NCBI GenBank assembly: GCA_043757865.1
Contig: JAYVOP010000380.1
Span: forward strand, 1-39,965
DNA length: 39,965 bases
From: JAGNEJ01 sp043757865
GTDB taxonomy: Bacteria; Verrucomicrobiota; Verrucomicrobiia; Verrucomicrobiales; V1-33
Direction: 5' to 3'
Numbering within the stretch: position 1 is the first letter of the stretch; each line of letters begins with the position of its first letter. Shown here piece after piece: positions 1-7,770 of the stretch. The position numbers and the translations under genes are program-made. The notes below the pieces were generated by a model, which saw only the letters and a list, made by a program, of their open reading frames with translations, made no database searches and had not been told where the DNA came from.

Positions 1-203
1 TAAGAGGGAATGGAGCCGTTAGGGAAAAAGAAAAATGCCGAGCGCAGCGGAGCCCCGGTGGCCGTGACGGCTAGGCGGGAGGCGGGTTCGACGGCCAACA
101 ATTTCAAACCCCCGAGCGATTCAAACGTGGGCAGCGCAATCAACGAGCCGAGGCCCCGGAGGAAATGCCGCCGTTGGAGAGAGTGAGATTTGGAGGATTT
201 CAT
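1..203 (-). CDS. DUF1552 domain protein, N-terminal part (cut by window edge)
   Basis: An open frame runs from an ATG at 203 to the window edge with no stop, giving 67 codons. The N-terminus has an RRHFLRGLG stretch followed by a hydrophobic segment (about residues 11-25), resembling a twin-arginine export signal. Near residues 53-62 it reads PLRSAFFFFPNG, typical of the start of DUF1552 proteins. It begins 7 nt after the TAA stop of the DUF1592 gene on the same strand. DUF1592 followed by DUF1552 is a known tandem in Planctomycetota and Verrucomicrobiota, so the two are probably co-transcribed. The function of DUF1552 proteins is not established. The family call rests on the N-terminus and the neighbour only. 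Confidence 0.8.
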   Translation of the reverse strand, partial: MKSSKSHSLQRRHFLRGLGSLIALPTFESLGGLKLLAVEPASRLAVTATGAPLRSAFFFFPNGSIPS

Positions 204-210
204 AAGCAAG

Positions 211-2736
211 TTAGTTGGCAGCGGTTTTGGGTTTAGCAGTTTCGGCAGGGCGACGTTTTAGAAAGGCATCGGATTCCACGATCGCTTGCAAGAGTGAGCC
301 CGCCTTGCCCTCAGCGGCGTGCAATTTTCCGAGCAGTTGATCCATCGTGGCCTCATCTCGGAAATCCAGTCCACGGCCTAGGGCATAGGTCAGGAGCTTC
401 TGCGTCACACACCGCTCGAAGGCTTCCTGATGGTTCGCCACCAGCACGTGTTTCAACTCCCGCGCAGAGGAAAATTTCTCTCCACTAGCCAGTTCCCCGG
501 CGGCATCAATGCTCTTCCCACGCTCGAATTCCCGCCATTTCCCCATGGCGTTGAAATTTTCTAACACCAGCCCGATAGGATCCATGCGGTTATGGCAGAC
601 CGCACATTTGGCGTCTTCCCGATGCTTCGCCAAATTCTCCCGCAGCGTGCCTTCACGACCTTTCCCGGAACTAAAATCTTCCAGCGGCGGCACGTTAGCA
701 GGCGGCGGCGGCGGCGGGGAACCGAGAATGTTATCCAGAATAAATAAGCCGCGCTTCACCGGCGAGGTCCGCGTGGGATTGGACGTGACCGCCAGGATGG
801 TGCCCTGCGTAAGCAAGCCGCCGCGTTGGCTATCCGGCGGCAGCGTCACGCGGCGGATCTCCTCCCCCTTCACATCGGGGATGCCATAGTGGTCGGCTAG
901 GCGTTGATTCAGAAAGGTGTAGTCGCTCTCTAGCAACTCCGTGAGCGGACGGTTTTCCCTCAGCACATACTCGAAGTATTGCTCCGTCTCGCGCCTCATA
1001 TCACGACGGATACTGCCGCCGAAGTCCCGGTCCTTATACTTGTCGAAGCGTTTGCGGGAGAGTGCTCGATCCGCAGCTAATTGCTCCTTTTCCTCCGGTG
1101 TTAAGGTTTCCTGATCCCGCCGCCGCATGGCGAAGAAGCGCGCTCGCGCAGCCTCCAGTTCAGGATCCGGTTTCTCCTCCCGCAGCAACACGAAGCGCAC
1201 ATCTATGGGCACCCCTTCAATGTCCCGCGCCTCTAGCCACTGGCCCGTAAAGTTACGGAGAAACGCCTGCGAACGATCATCCGCAAACATCCTTTTAAAT
1301 TGCGCCCCCAAGTTCGCCCGGAGCTGATGCGCGCCTGCGAGCTGGAGCAGTTCCTCATCCGGCATCGTGCTCCAGAGGAAATACGAGAGTCGCGAGGCCA
1401 GCGCATATTCATCAATGAACGGAAAGCCGTCCACCGTCTCGCTCGTCTCCGCTGGTTCCTCCCGGAAGAGGAACCGTGGTGAGCCTAACACCGCCTCCAT
1501 CGCCCGCGCGATGCCGCTTTCAAAGTTCTTCCCCGGTTGGGAATAGACGCCCTCCGCCAGCTTGGCGAGGCGCGCGGGCGTGGCCGCATCCACGGGCCGA
1601 CGGAAGGCGCGGGTGGCGAATTTACCCAACATGCTAGTAGCGAGCGCCAAACGCTCCGCAGGCTCAGCGGGCAGCACCTCCGGGAACCACCGATCATAGT
1701 TCGGCGGTTTGATCCAATGCGCGGTATCCGCTGGTCCGGCTAGGGTCAGGGCATCCAGGCGCACGTTCAGGCTGCGCACTTGTTTTTTCTCAGGCGTCAG
1801 TGGTTGCAGGTCCACCGTGAAAGTGTGTTTCCCAGCGGCTAGTTCACACGTGGCCTCCTGCTGCATGTCCCGTCCTGCGGCTGGGCCTAACTTGCGTTGC
1901 GCCACCTCGGCACCGTCCACTTTAAAGGTCAGTTGGCATTCGTTGGCATCCGTCTCGCCCTCCACATAGCGTTCGTGGCCGGAGTATTTAAAATGGATCC
2001 CATAGCTGCCCGCCACTGCCACCTCCGTCTGGGCCACGCTGCTACTAGCAGTGTAGTAGCTAAGCAGCACCTGCTCGTCATTGGAGTCTGCGCGGCGGAA
2101 CGTCGTGCCCTCTACCTGGAACTCCGGCATGATCTTTCCCTGCGTGGGCACGGCCTTGGCCACGATGGTCTTGGCGGCTTCCAGATATTTCTCTAAGAGC
2201 ATGGGAGAAATGTTCAGCACCTCACCAATGTTATCGAAGCCGTGGCCGGTGTCGTCCGCTGGGAACTCATCTTCCGTGCGGAAATCTACATCGAGGAGGT
2301 CCTTGATCGTCCGCCGATATTCAGAGCGGTTCAGCCGCCGCAGCGTAACGCGGCCCGGATCGGGCTCGGCGGGATTGAGTTGGAAGACATCCCGTTTAAT
2401 AAATGACGCTAAGGCTGTGCGCTCCGCAGGCGTGGGTTGATCCTTTTTTTCCGGCGGCGGCATGAGGCCATCCCGCACATTTCTCAAGACTCGGAACCAC
2501 AGGTCCGTGTCCTTTAACAGCGCCTCTTGGCTGCCACTATCAAAGGCCACGTCGCCCTTCTTTTCCCCGTCCGCATGGCAGTCGAAACACTTTGCTTGCA
2601 GCATGGGCAACATTTCCCGTTGATACGACGCCACGCGGGACGATTCCTCAGCCGTAGCCAAATTACCGCCCAGTAAGCAAAGGGCCGTGGCCCACACGTG
2701 GGACCGCAGACGAGGAGTAAAGATGAAGTTCTCCAT
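211..2736 (-). CDS. Secreted haem protein with DUF1587/1592/1588/1585/1595 domains
   Basis: This 841-residue protein has a signal peptide ending near ATA-EES (about residue 30) and a CFDCH haem-c motif at about 50-54. In order it then shows a DUF1587 segment (RVTLRRLNRSEYRRTIKDLL), a carbohydrate-binding-like insertion, DUF1595 (ATRAFRRPVD), DUF1592 (DEYALASRLSYFLWSTMPDEE), DUF1588 with a polyproline run, a second CxxCH (CAVCH, about 711-715) and DUF1585 (CVTQKLLTYALGRGL). The arrangement is typical of planctomycete-type cytochrome proteins, which probably act in the periplasm or at the cell surface, perhaps in redox steps of polymer breakdown. The ATG at 2736 is preferred; an in-frame TTG at 2745 with an AGGA seven bases upstream is the alternative. 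The partner DUF1552 gene follows directly. Confidence 0.92.
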   Translation of the reverse strand: MENFIFTPRLRSHVWATALCLLGGNLATAEESSRVASYQREMLPMLQAKCFDCHADGEKKGDVAFDSGSQEALLKDTDLWFRVLRNVRDGLMPPPEKKDQPTPAERTALASFIKRDVFQLNPAEPDPGRVTLRRLNRSEYRRTIKDLLDVDFRTEDEFPADDTGHGFDNIGEVLNISPMLLEKYLEAAKTIVAKAVPTQGKIMPEFQVEGTTFRRADSNDEQVLLSYYTASSSVAQTEVAVAGSYGIHFKYSGHERYVEGETDANECQLTFKVDGAEVAQRKLGPAAGRDMQQEATCELAAGKHTFTVDLQPLTPEKKQVRSLNVRLDALTLAGPADTAHWIKPPNYDRWFPEVLPAEPAERLALATSMLGKFATRAFRRPVDAATPARLAKLAEGVYSQPGKNFESGIARAMEAVLGSPRFLFREEPAETSETVDGFPFIDEYALASRLSYFLWSTMPDEELLQLAGAHQLRANLGAQFKRMFADDRSQAFLRNFTGQWLEARDIEGVPIDVRFVLLREEKPDPELEAARARFFAMRRRDQETLTPEEKEQLAADRALSRKRFDKYKDRDFGGSIRRDMRRETEQYFEYVLRENRPLTELLESDYTFLNQRLADHYGIPDVKGEEIRRVTLPPDSQRGGLLTQGTILAVTSNPTRTSPVKRGLFILDNILGSPPPPPPANVPPLEDFSSGKGREGTLRENLAKHREDAKCAVCHNRMDPIGLVLENFNAMGKWREFERGKSIDAAGELASGEKFSSARELKHVLVANHQEAFERCVTQKLLTYALGRGLDFRDEATMDQLLGKLHAAEGKAGSLLQAIVESDAFLKRRPAETAKPKTAAN

Positions 2737-2789
2737 GATTTTCAAAGACCAATCCTGCGGCCATCCCAGGTGGGGGCAACTAAAAAGCC

Positions 2790-3446
2790 CTACGGATGCC
2801 CAAAGGCGTAGTGGGGCTGGGGAATCAAGGCGCAGCGGGCGATCAGCGTGGCGGCTAGGGCCGTTTTGCTTTGGCGGGGCAGGGTCTCCGGCGGGCCTTC
2901 ACGGTAGAGCAGTGTGACCGCGTTGTCCTCAGCATCAAAGCCGATGCCGGGCTGGGAAACATCGTTGGCGATCATGAGATCACAGCCTTTGCGCGTGAGC
3001 TTCGCCTGCGCATTTGCCAAGAGGTCTTGCGTCTCCGCCGCAAAGCCGACCAGCACGCCACGGTAGCCTGCGCTGCGCAGGGAGCCTAGCACGTCCACGT
3101 TGGGCGTTAGGGTAAGGGACATTTCCCCAGCGGATTTTTTCAGCTTCTGGCTGGCCATGCTCACGGGCCGGTAGTCCGCCACTGCCGCGGCACAGATGAT
3201 GTAGTCCGCCTGCGGGAAATGCTGCTGCATGGCCGTCCACAGCTCCGCTGCGGTCTGGATAGAAATAAATTTCACCCCGGCTGGTGGCGTGAGATTCGTG
3301 GGTCCAGAAATAAGCGTGACCTCATGCCCGGCGGCGTAAGCCGCCACGGCTAACGCATAGCCCATTTTGCCAGACGAGCGATTCGAGAGGAACCGCACGG
3401 GGTCGATGGGCTCGCGCGTGGGGCCAGCCGTGATCAGGAAATGCAT
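2790..3446 (-). CDS. coaB: Phosphopantothenate-cysteine ligase (stand-alone CoaB domain)
   Basis: The 218-residue product matches the CoaB half of CoaBC, which joins cysteine to 4'-phosphopantothenate in coenzyme A synthesis. It opens with ITAGPTREPIDPVRFLSNRSSGKMG, the nucleotide-binding stretch of the family (read here as ITAGPTREPID followed by VRFLSNRSSGKMG), and continues with AAAVADYRP and, near the end, the IANDVS segment. The usual bacterial enzyme is a bifunctional protein of about 400 residues with an N-terminal CoaC flavoprotein domain; here that domain is absent and the frame upstream of the ATG at 3446 does not encode it. A separate coaC must lie elsewhere. The gene is divergent from the M16 protease. 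Start chosen because the conserved fold begins at MHFLITAGPT. Confidence 0.9.
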   Translation of the reverse strand: MHFLITAGPTREPIDPVRFLSNRSSGKMGYALAVAAYAAGHEVTLISGPTNLTPPAGVKFISIQTAAELWTAMQQHFPQADYIICAAAVADYRPVSMASQKLKKSAGEMSLTLTPNVDVLGSLRSAGYRGVLVGFAAETQDLLANAQAKLTRKGCDLMIANDVSQPGIGFDAEDNAVTLLYREGPPETLPRQSKTALAATLIARCALIPQPHYAFGHP

Positions 3447-3541
3447 GGCGCGGAAGCAAGGCAAAGAGGAGATGTCATCATTCCACCACCCGTGCCTGCG
3501 CACTGCCGAAATGCAATCCCGAGTCCGCGTTCCGTGGTCGG

Positions 3542-3570
3542 TTGACACCGGGCGCGCGCTCCGCATAGCT
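3542..3570 (+). promoter_or_regulatory. Predicted promoter of the M16 protease gene
   Basis: A consensus -35 hexamer TTGACA at 3542-3547 is followed after 17 bp by ATAGCT at 3565-3570 (or CATAGC after 16 bp). The ATG at 3581 lies only 10-11 nt further, so the transcript would have almost no leader. The -10 match is weak. Confidence 0.4.
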
Positions 3571-3580
3571 CACGGACATC

Positions 3581-6409
3581 ATGACCACCCATCGCTTTAC
3601 CCTTCCGCTGCTTAGTTTCCTCCTCACGCCGCTCTTTAGTGCGGCGGCCCCTAACGCCGCTTGGCCGCAGGAGGCCAGTGATCTGAAGCCTGATCCCGCC
3701 GCCGTTTATGGTCGGCTGGATAACGGCATTGGCTACATTCTCCTGCCTAATGCCGAGCCCCCGAAGAAAGTCTCCGTGCGGCTCTACGTCAATGCTGGCA
3801 GCCTCATGGAGGAAGACTCCCAGCAAGGCCTAGCGCATTTTCTAGAGCACATGGCGTTCAATGGCACCACGCATTATAAAGCGGATGAAATGAAGAATTT
3901 TTTCGAGCGCCTGGGCATGAGCTTCGGCGGAGACACCAATGCCCACACGGGTTTCAAGGAAACGGTCTATGATGCCGAGTTGCCGGACGGCTCGCCTGCG
4001 ATGATCGATGAATCTTTAAAATTACTCCACGACTACGCCAGCGGCATGTTGCTAGGCCCAGAGGAGATCGAGAAAGAACGCGGCGTGATCCTCAGTGAGA
4101 AACTGGCACGCGACACCGTTTCCTTCCGCACCATGTTGGAGGGTTTCAGCTTTTCCCTGCCCGAGTCGCTGATCCCCAAGCGACTGCCCATCGGCACAGA
4201 GAACGTCATCAAAACAGCCCCCAGAGAGCGTTTCAGCAGCTTCTACAGCAAATGGTATACCCCGGATCGGCTCACGATCATTGCCGTGGGCGATGTGAAA
4301 CCTGCGGAACTAGCAGCTAAGATCAAGGCTGCGTTCAACGACATCAAGCCCGCCGCCACGCCCATTCCTGATCCTGAGCTGGGCAAAGTCACCGTGAGCA
4401 AAGGCGTGACCACCAAGCTGCATACGGAGAAGGAAGCCGGGGAAACAACCATCAACATCGAGACCAGCCGCCCCTCGCGTCGGCTCGCGGATACCACGGA
4501 CACGCGCTTTGAAAACCTGCTGCGGGGCCTCGTGGAGAGCATGGTGAATCGTCGCTTCGAGAAAATTTCTCGTCAGCCGAACGCGCCCTTTCTCAATGCC
4601 CAGTTTGGCCATGAGGATTTCCTGGACTTTGTGGAAAGTGATAGCGTGCAGATCACCTGCAAGCCAGAACAGTGGGAAGCCGCCATGGATTCGGGGGAGC
4701 AAGAGGTGCGCCGCGCAGTGCAGTTTGGATTCAGTGAGGGGGAATTCAACGAAGCTAAAGCGAACCTCCTCGAGGCCATGGAGAACGCCGCCAAGCAAGC
4801 TCCCACGCGGCAAAGCAAGGCCCTAGCCAACGAGATCCAGCAAGATCTAGCCGGGCATCGCGTCTTCACCCATCCCGCTGCCGATGTCTCCCGCGTGAAG
4901 GCGGCCTTGGCCAAGGCCACGCCCACGCTCTGCCACGCGATGATTAAAAGCGCCTTTGCCACGGAGGATGTGCGCATCTTTGTCGGGGGGAATTTAGCAT
5001 TAGAGGAAGGCGAGGCGAAGTTGAAGGCGGCTTATTTGAAGAGTCGTGCCGCCGCCGTCACCGCGCCAAAGGAGGAGAAAGAAGAAGCGTTCGCTTACAC
5101 CGATTTCGGCAAAACCGGAGACATCGCCAAGCGTGAGGAGATCAAGGATCTGGGCATCACGCTGGTGACATTTGCCAATCATGTGCGGCTGAATTTGAAG
5201 CCCACGGACTTTAGTAAGGACACGGTCATGGTGAATGTGAACTTTGGCAGTGGGAAGCTGCAACTCCCCGCCAATCAGCCCGGGATGGCGATGTTTGTGG
5301 ACTCGGTGTTCGATGCCGGGGCGTTAGCCGCGCATAGCTCAGATGATCTGGAGCGCATCCTGGCGGGCCGCACGGTGGGGGCATCGTTTGGCCTAACGGA
5401 TGAATTTCTCAGCCTCAGCGGCAAGACGAATCAGAAAGATCTGCTGCTAGAGTGCCAACTCCTCTGCGCGCAGATGAACGCGCCAGGGTATCGCGAGGAA
5501 GGCCTGCGCCAGCTCCAGTTAGGCATGGACGCACTCTACACGCAGGTGGAGCACACGCCGGACGGCATTCTCAAAACGCAGTTGGACGGTCTGCTGCATA
5601 ATGGTGATCCCCGCTTCCTTTTCCCCAAGCAAGCTGAGTTAAAAGCCCGCACCATCGACGAGATGAAGGCTTGGCTAGCGGAACCGCTGAAGAGCAGCTA
5701 TCTGGAAATTTCCATGGTGGGTGACTTCGATGTGGAGGCTGCGATCACGGACGTGGCGCGGACGTTCGGGGCCTTGCCTGAACGCGCGGAGGCCCGCCCG
5801 GAATATGCCACGGAGCGCATGGTCAAACGCGCGGAGGCCATGGAAAAGACGCTGAAATTCACCTCCAAAATCCCCAAGGCCGTGGTGGCCGTACTCTGGC
5901 CTACCAGTGATCGGCGGGCGGACATCAAGCAGTCTCGGCGGCTGAATATCACCGCCTCCATCCTCAATGATATGGTCATGGAAAAAGTGCGCGAGGAGCT
6001 AGGCGAAAGCTATAGCCCAGACGTCCACAGCACCATGAGCGATACCTTCCCGGGCGATGGCAACGTGACCGCCTACCTCATGTGCGAAAGCAAAACCGCA
6101 GACGAGATCGGCAACATTGTCAAAACGATTGGCGCGAAACTAGCCGCCACGGGAGCCACCGCAGATCAACTAGAGCGTGCCCGCAAGCCCCTGATGACCA
6201 TGATGGACACCCAAATGCGCAACAACCTCTGGTGGCTCAAAACCATCGTCAGCGAAGCCCAAAGCAGCCCCGCCCGCCTGGAGTGGGCGCGCAGCCTGAA
6301 GGCGGACTATGCCGCCATCACCGTGGCGGACATCAACGCCCTAGCCAAGCAATACCTAAGCGCAGACCGCGCCACGGTCATCCGCATCGTGCCAGAAGTG
6401 GCTCCGTAG
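3581..6409 (+). CDS. M16 family zinc metallopeptidase (pitrilysin/insulinase type), secreted
   Basis: The 942-residue product has a signal peptide (about residues 1-23) and then a peptidase M16 domain with the inverted zinc motif HFLEH at 86-90 and the downstream acidic ligand in EKERGVILSE (E166). The second half (about 500-940) is another M16-like region without the zinc motif, as in two-domain bacterial zinc proteases of about 900-950 residues. It should cleave peptides or small proteins in the periplasm. No membrane segment is seen after the signal. Its transcription unit is probably its own, since the next gene is 127 bp away with its own promoter-like sequence. The exact substrate cannot be read from the sequence. 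Confidence 0.93.
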   Translation: MTTHRFTLPLLSFLLTPLFSAAAPNAAWPQEASDLKPDPAAVYGRLDNGIGYILLPNAEPPKKVSVRLYVNAGSLMEEDSQQGLAHFLEHMAFNGTTHYKADEMKNFFERLGMSFGGDTNAHTGFKETVYDAELPDGSPAMIDESLKLLHDYASGMLLGPEEIEKERGVILSEKLARDTVSFRTMLEGFSFSLPESLIPKRLPIGTENVIKTAPRERFSSFYSKWYTPDRLTIIAVGDVKPAELAAKIKAAFNDIKPAATPIPDPELGKVTVSKGVTTKLHTEKEAGETTINIETSRPSRRLADTTDTRFENLLRGLVESMVNRRFEKISRQPNAPFLNAQFGHEDFLDFVESDSVQITCKPEQWEAAMDSGEQEVRRAVQFGFSEGEFNEAKANLLEAMENAAKQAPTRQSKALANEIQQDLAGHRVFTHPAADVSRVKAALAKATPTLCHAMIKSAFATEDVRIFVGGNLALEEGEAKLKAAYLKSRAAAVTAPKEEKEEAFAYTDFGKTGDIAKREEIKDLGITLVTFANHVRLNLKPTDFSKDTVMVNVNFGSGKLQLPANQPGMAMFVDSVFDAGALAAHSSDDLERILAGRTVGASFGLTDEFLSLSGKTNQKDLLLECQLLCAQMNAPGYREEGLRQLQLGMDALYTQVEHTPDGILKTQLDGLLHNGDPRFLFPKQAELKARTIDEMKAWLAEPLKSSYLEISMVGDFDVEAAITDVARTFGALPERAEARPEYATERMVKRAEAMEKTLKFTSKIPKAVVAVLWPTSDRRADIKQSRRLNITASILNDMVMEKVREELGESYSPDVHSTMSDTFPGDGNVTAYLMCESKTADEIGNIVKTIGAKLAATGATADQLERARKPLMTMMDTQMRNNLWWLKTIVSEAQSSPARLEWARSLKADYAAITVADINALAKQYLSADRATVIRIVPEVAP

Positions 6410-6436
6410 GCGGCGGCTATGACGAGAAATTAACTA

Positions 6437-6463
6437 TTGACCGTCGTGCTGCCTGTGTAGATA
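6437..6463 (+). promoter_or_regulatory. Possible promoter upstream of the barrel-like protein gene
   Basis: TTGACC at 6437-6442 and TAGATA at 6458-6463 are separated by 15 bp, shorter than ideal. The bases TAGATAGCGCGCCT here closely resemble TAGAAAGCGCGCCT just before the gene at 10337. Unlike most genes in the window, this would leave a leader of about 65 nt. Confidence 0.3.
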
Positions 6464-6536
6464 GCGCGCCTCGCTGGCCTGCTGATCTTGGGGACAGCTA
6501 ACTAAAGCAACTAACCACATTCCTAATCAAACTCAC

Positions 6537-7259
6537 ATGACGAAATCACTCACCTGCCTCCTCGGAGCTACGTTTGCGCTCGCGCAGATCGCCTCGGCCA
6601 CCCCTCAGCCACTGCTGGGCACATCCAATGCCCTGACCCTTTCCCAAGGCGTCTTTGAGCAAGAGAACCGCATTCTCTGGGGCCATAACCATGACACGGA
6701 TGCCGTTTCCTTCTCCCATGAGCTGGAGTATGGCGTGACGGACAATCTGGAAGTGGCGGCCTACCTCTCTGAATGGAGCTGGGAAAAAGGAGCGGGTTCC
6801 ACCTGGGAAAGCGCGGGTGTGGAAGCCGTTTATGCCTTTACGAATCCTACCAAAGATGCGCTGGGTGCAGCCCTGGCAGTGGAAGCTCAGTTCGGCAATA
6901 ACGTCTGGGTGATCGAGCCCCAACTGCGTTTGCAGAAGAACTTCGGGCCCGTGGCACTCATTGCTAACTTAGTCTTTGCAGACGAATTCGTAAAGCGCGG
7001 TGTGGACTCCCAAGAGTTCGCCCAATCATTCGGCATCACCTATGAAATCAACCCTAGCCTTTTCGTGGGCGCGGAAATCAACCACGCCACCGTCTATGAA
7101 GACTGGAGCCACGGCGTGGACGAATGGTTCGCGGGTCCTGCCATTCATTTCCGCACCAAGTCCTTCTGGGCTACGCTCGGCGTGCAATTCCAACTCAGCG
7201 CTGACGAATCGGATGCGGCTGATGTGGTCGTCGGCACCAAGTTCGGTTTCCTCTTCTAG
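6537..7259 (+). CDS. Putative outer-membrane beta-barrel protein, secreted
   Basis: This 240-residue protein has a signal peptide ending about residue 22 (ASA-TPQ). The remainder is a series of alternating hydrophobic/polar strands rich in aromatic residues and Asn/Asp turns (for example LEYGVTDNLEVAAYLSEWSW, VALIANLVFADEF, SFGITYEINPSLFVGAEIN), and it ends in FGFLF with a terminal Phe, the usual signal for outer-membrane assembly. It therefore looks like a small barrel of roughly 10-12 strands. No specific substrate or family name can be given with confidence. A strong hairpin terminator follows about 30 nt after the TAG stop. Confidence 0.75.
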   Translation: MTKSLTCLLGATFALAQIASATPQPLLGTSNALTLSQGVFEQENRILWGHNHDTDAVSFSHELEYGVTDNLEVAAYLSEWSWEKGAGSTWESAGVEAVYAFTNPTKDALGAALAVEAQFGNNVWVIEPQLRLQKNFGPVALIANLVFADEFVKRGVDSQEFAQSFGITYEINPSLFVGAEINHATVYEDWSHGVDEWFAGPAIHFRTKSFWATLGVQFQLSADESDAADVVVGTKFGFLF

Positions 7260-7288
7260 GTAATCGTCTGGGCCTGCCCAACTCTTCT

Positions 7289-7325
7289 ACGCCGCCTGTG
7301 AGCTTGCTTGCAGGCGGCGTTTCTC
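7289..7325 (+). terminator. Intrinsic-terminator-like hairpin
   Basis: A perfect 10-bp stem, ACGCCGCCTG (7289-7298) with CAGGCGGCGT (7311-7320), encloses a 12-nt loop and is followed by TTCTC. It ends the unit of the barrel-like gene. The T-tract is short, so termination may be incomplete. Confidence 0.65.
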
Positions 7326-7356
7326 ATTTCACTATCACCTCCACCCCTCCACCTTT

Positions 7357-7686
7357 ATGAAATCTCCTCGCCTCTTCGCCCTGCTTGCACTCTCTTTGTT
7401 ACCCGCCTGTGTTTCTTTGGAAACGGCCGCACCACCTGTCGCCACCTTTGCCACTGCGGGCCGTGGAAATTACGCCCAACTCTGCCAAGGGCGCGATCTC
7501 TACATCGGGGCCTGCACCAAGTGCCATTCCGCTGAGCCCATCAAGAAATTCAGCCTAACTGAGTGGCAAAGCGACATTCTCCCGAGGATGTTTAAGAAAT
7601 CCAAGATGAGCGGCGGAGACGCCGCTGCGGTGGCGAGCTACGTGCAGGCCGTGAGCCAAGCGCCCACCGCGCCCGTGAAGCCTTAG
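7357..7686 (+). CDS. Small monohaem cytochrome c lipoprotein
   Basis: The 109-residue product has a lipoprotein signal with lipobox LLPAC (lipidated Cys18) and one haem-attachment motif CTKCH at 53-57. Met78 or Met84, in the segment LPRMFKKSKM, could be the sixth haem ligand. The length after lipid modification (about 90 residues) fits a minimal c-type cytochrome domain. It would sit on a membrane facing the periplasm and carry electrons; the partner is not evident. Gene boundaries are clear: a hairpin upstream, and an inverted repeat 18 nt beyond its TAG. Confidence 0.82.
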   Translation: MKSPRLFALLALSLLPACVSLETAAPPVATFATAGRGNYAQLCQGRDLYIGACTKCHSAEPIKKFSLTEWQSDILPRMFKKSKMSGGDAAAVASYVQAVSQAPTAPVKP

Positions 7687-7704
7687 ACGCCCCGGCCCGC
7701 AGTC

Positions 7705-7770
7705 CATGATTTTCCGCGCAGGAGGATTGCATCTGCGGGGGCGGATGTTTATGCTGCGCGGAAAATCATG
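7705..7770. repeat. Perfect 16-bp inverted repeat bracketing a promoter
   Basis: CATGATTTTCCGCGCA at 7705-7720 is repeated in inverted form at 7755-7770, with a 34-bp spacer. The right arm ends in the first ATG (7768-7770) of the protease gene. The spacer contains a good -35/-10 pair. The arms could be an operator for a dimeric or looping regulator, or, in read-through RNA from the cytochrome gene, a hairpin hiding the start codon. Confidence 0.75.
7727..7755 (+). promoter_or_regulatory. Predicted promoter of the HtrA-like protease gene
   Basis: TTGCAT at 7727-7732 and TATGCT at 7750-7755 are separated by exactly 17 bp. The first ATG (7768) lies 12 nt and a second in-frame ATG (7777) 21 nt beyond the -10. 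Both hexamers lie between the arms of the 16-bp inverted repeat, which suggests that this promoter is controlled. Confidence 0.5.

Noticed and set aside
4310..4977. Long open frames antisense to the M16 gene
   Set aside because: They are shadows of the strongly biased codons of the real gene; no conserved motif or start context.
7299..7310. A nested second hairpin in the loop of the 7289-7320 terminator
   Set aside because: Only a few bases could pair; no stable structure.
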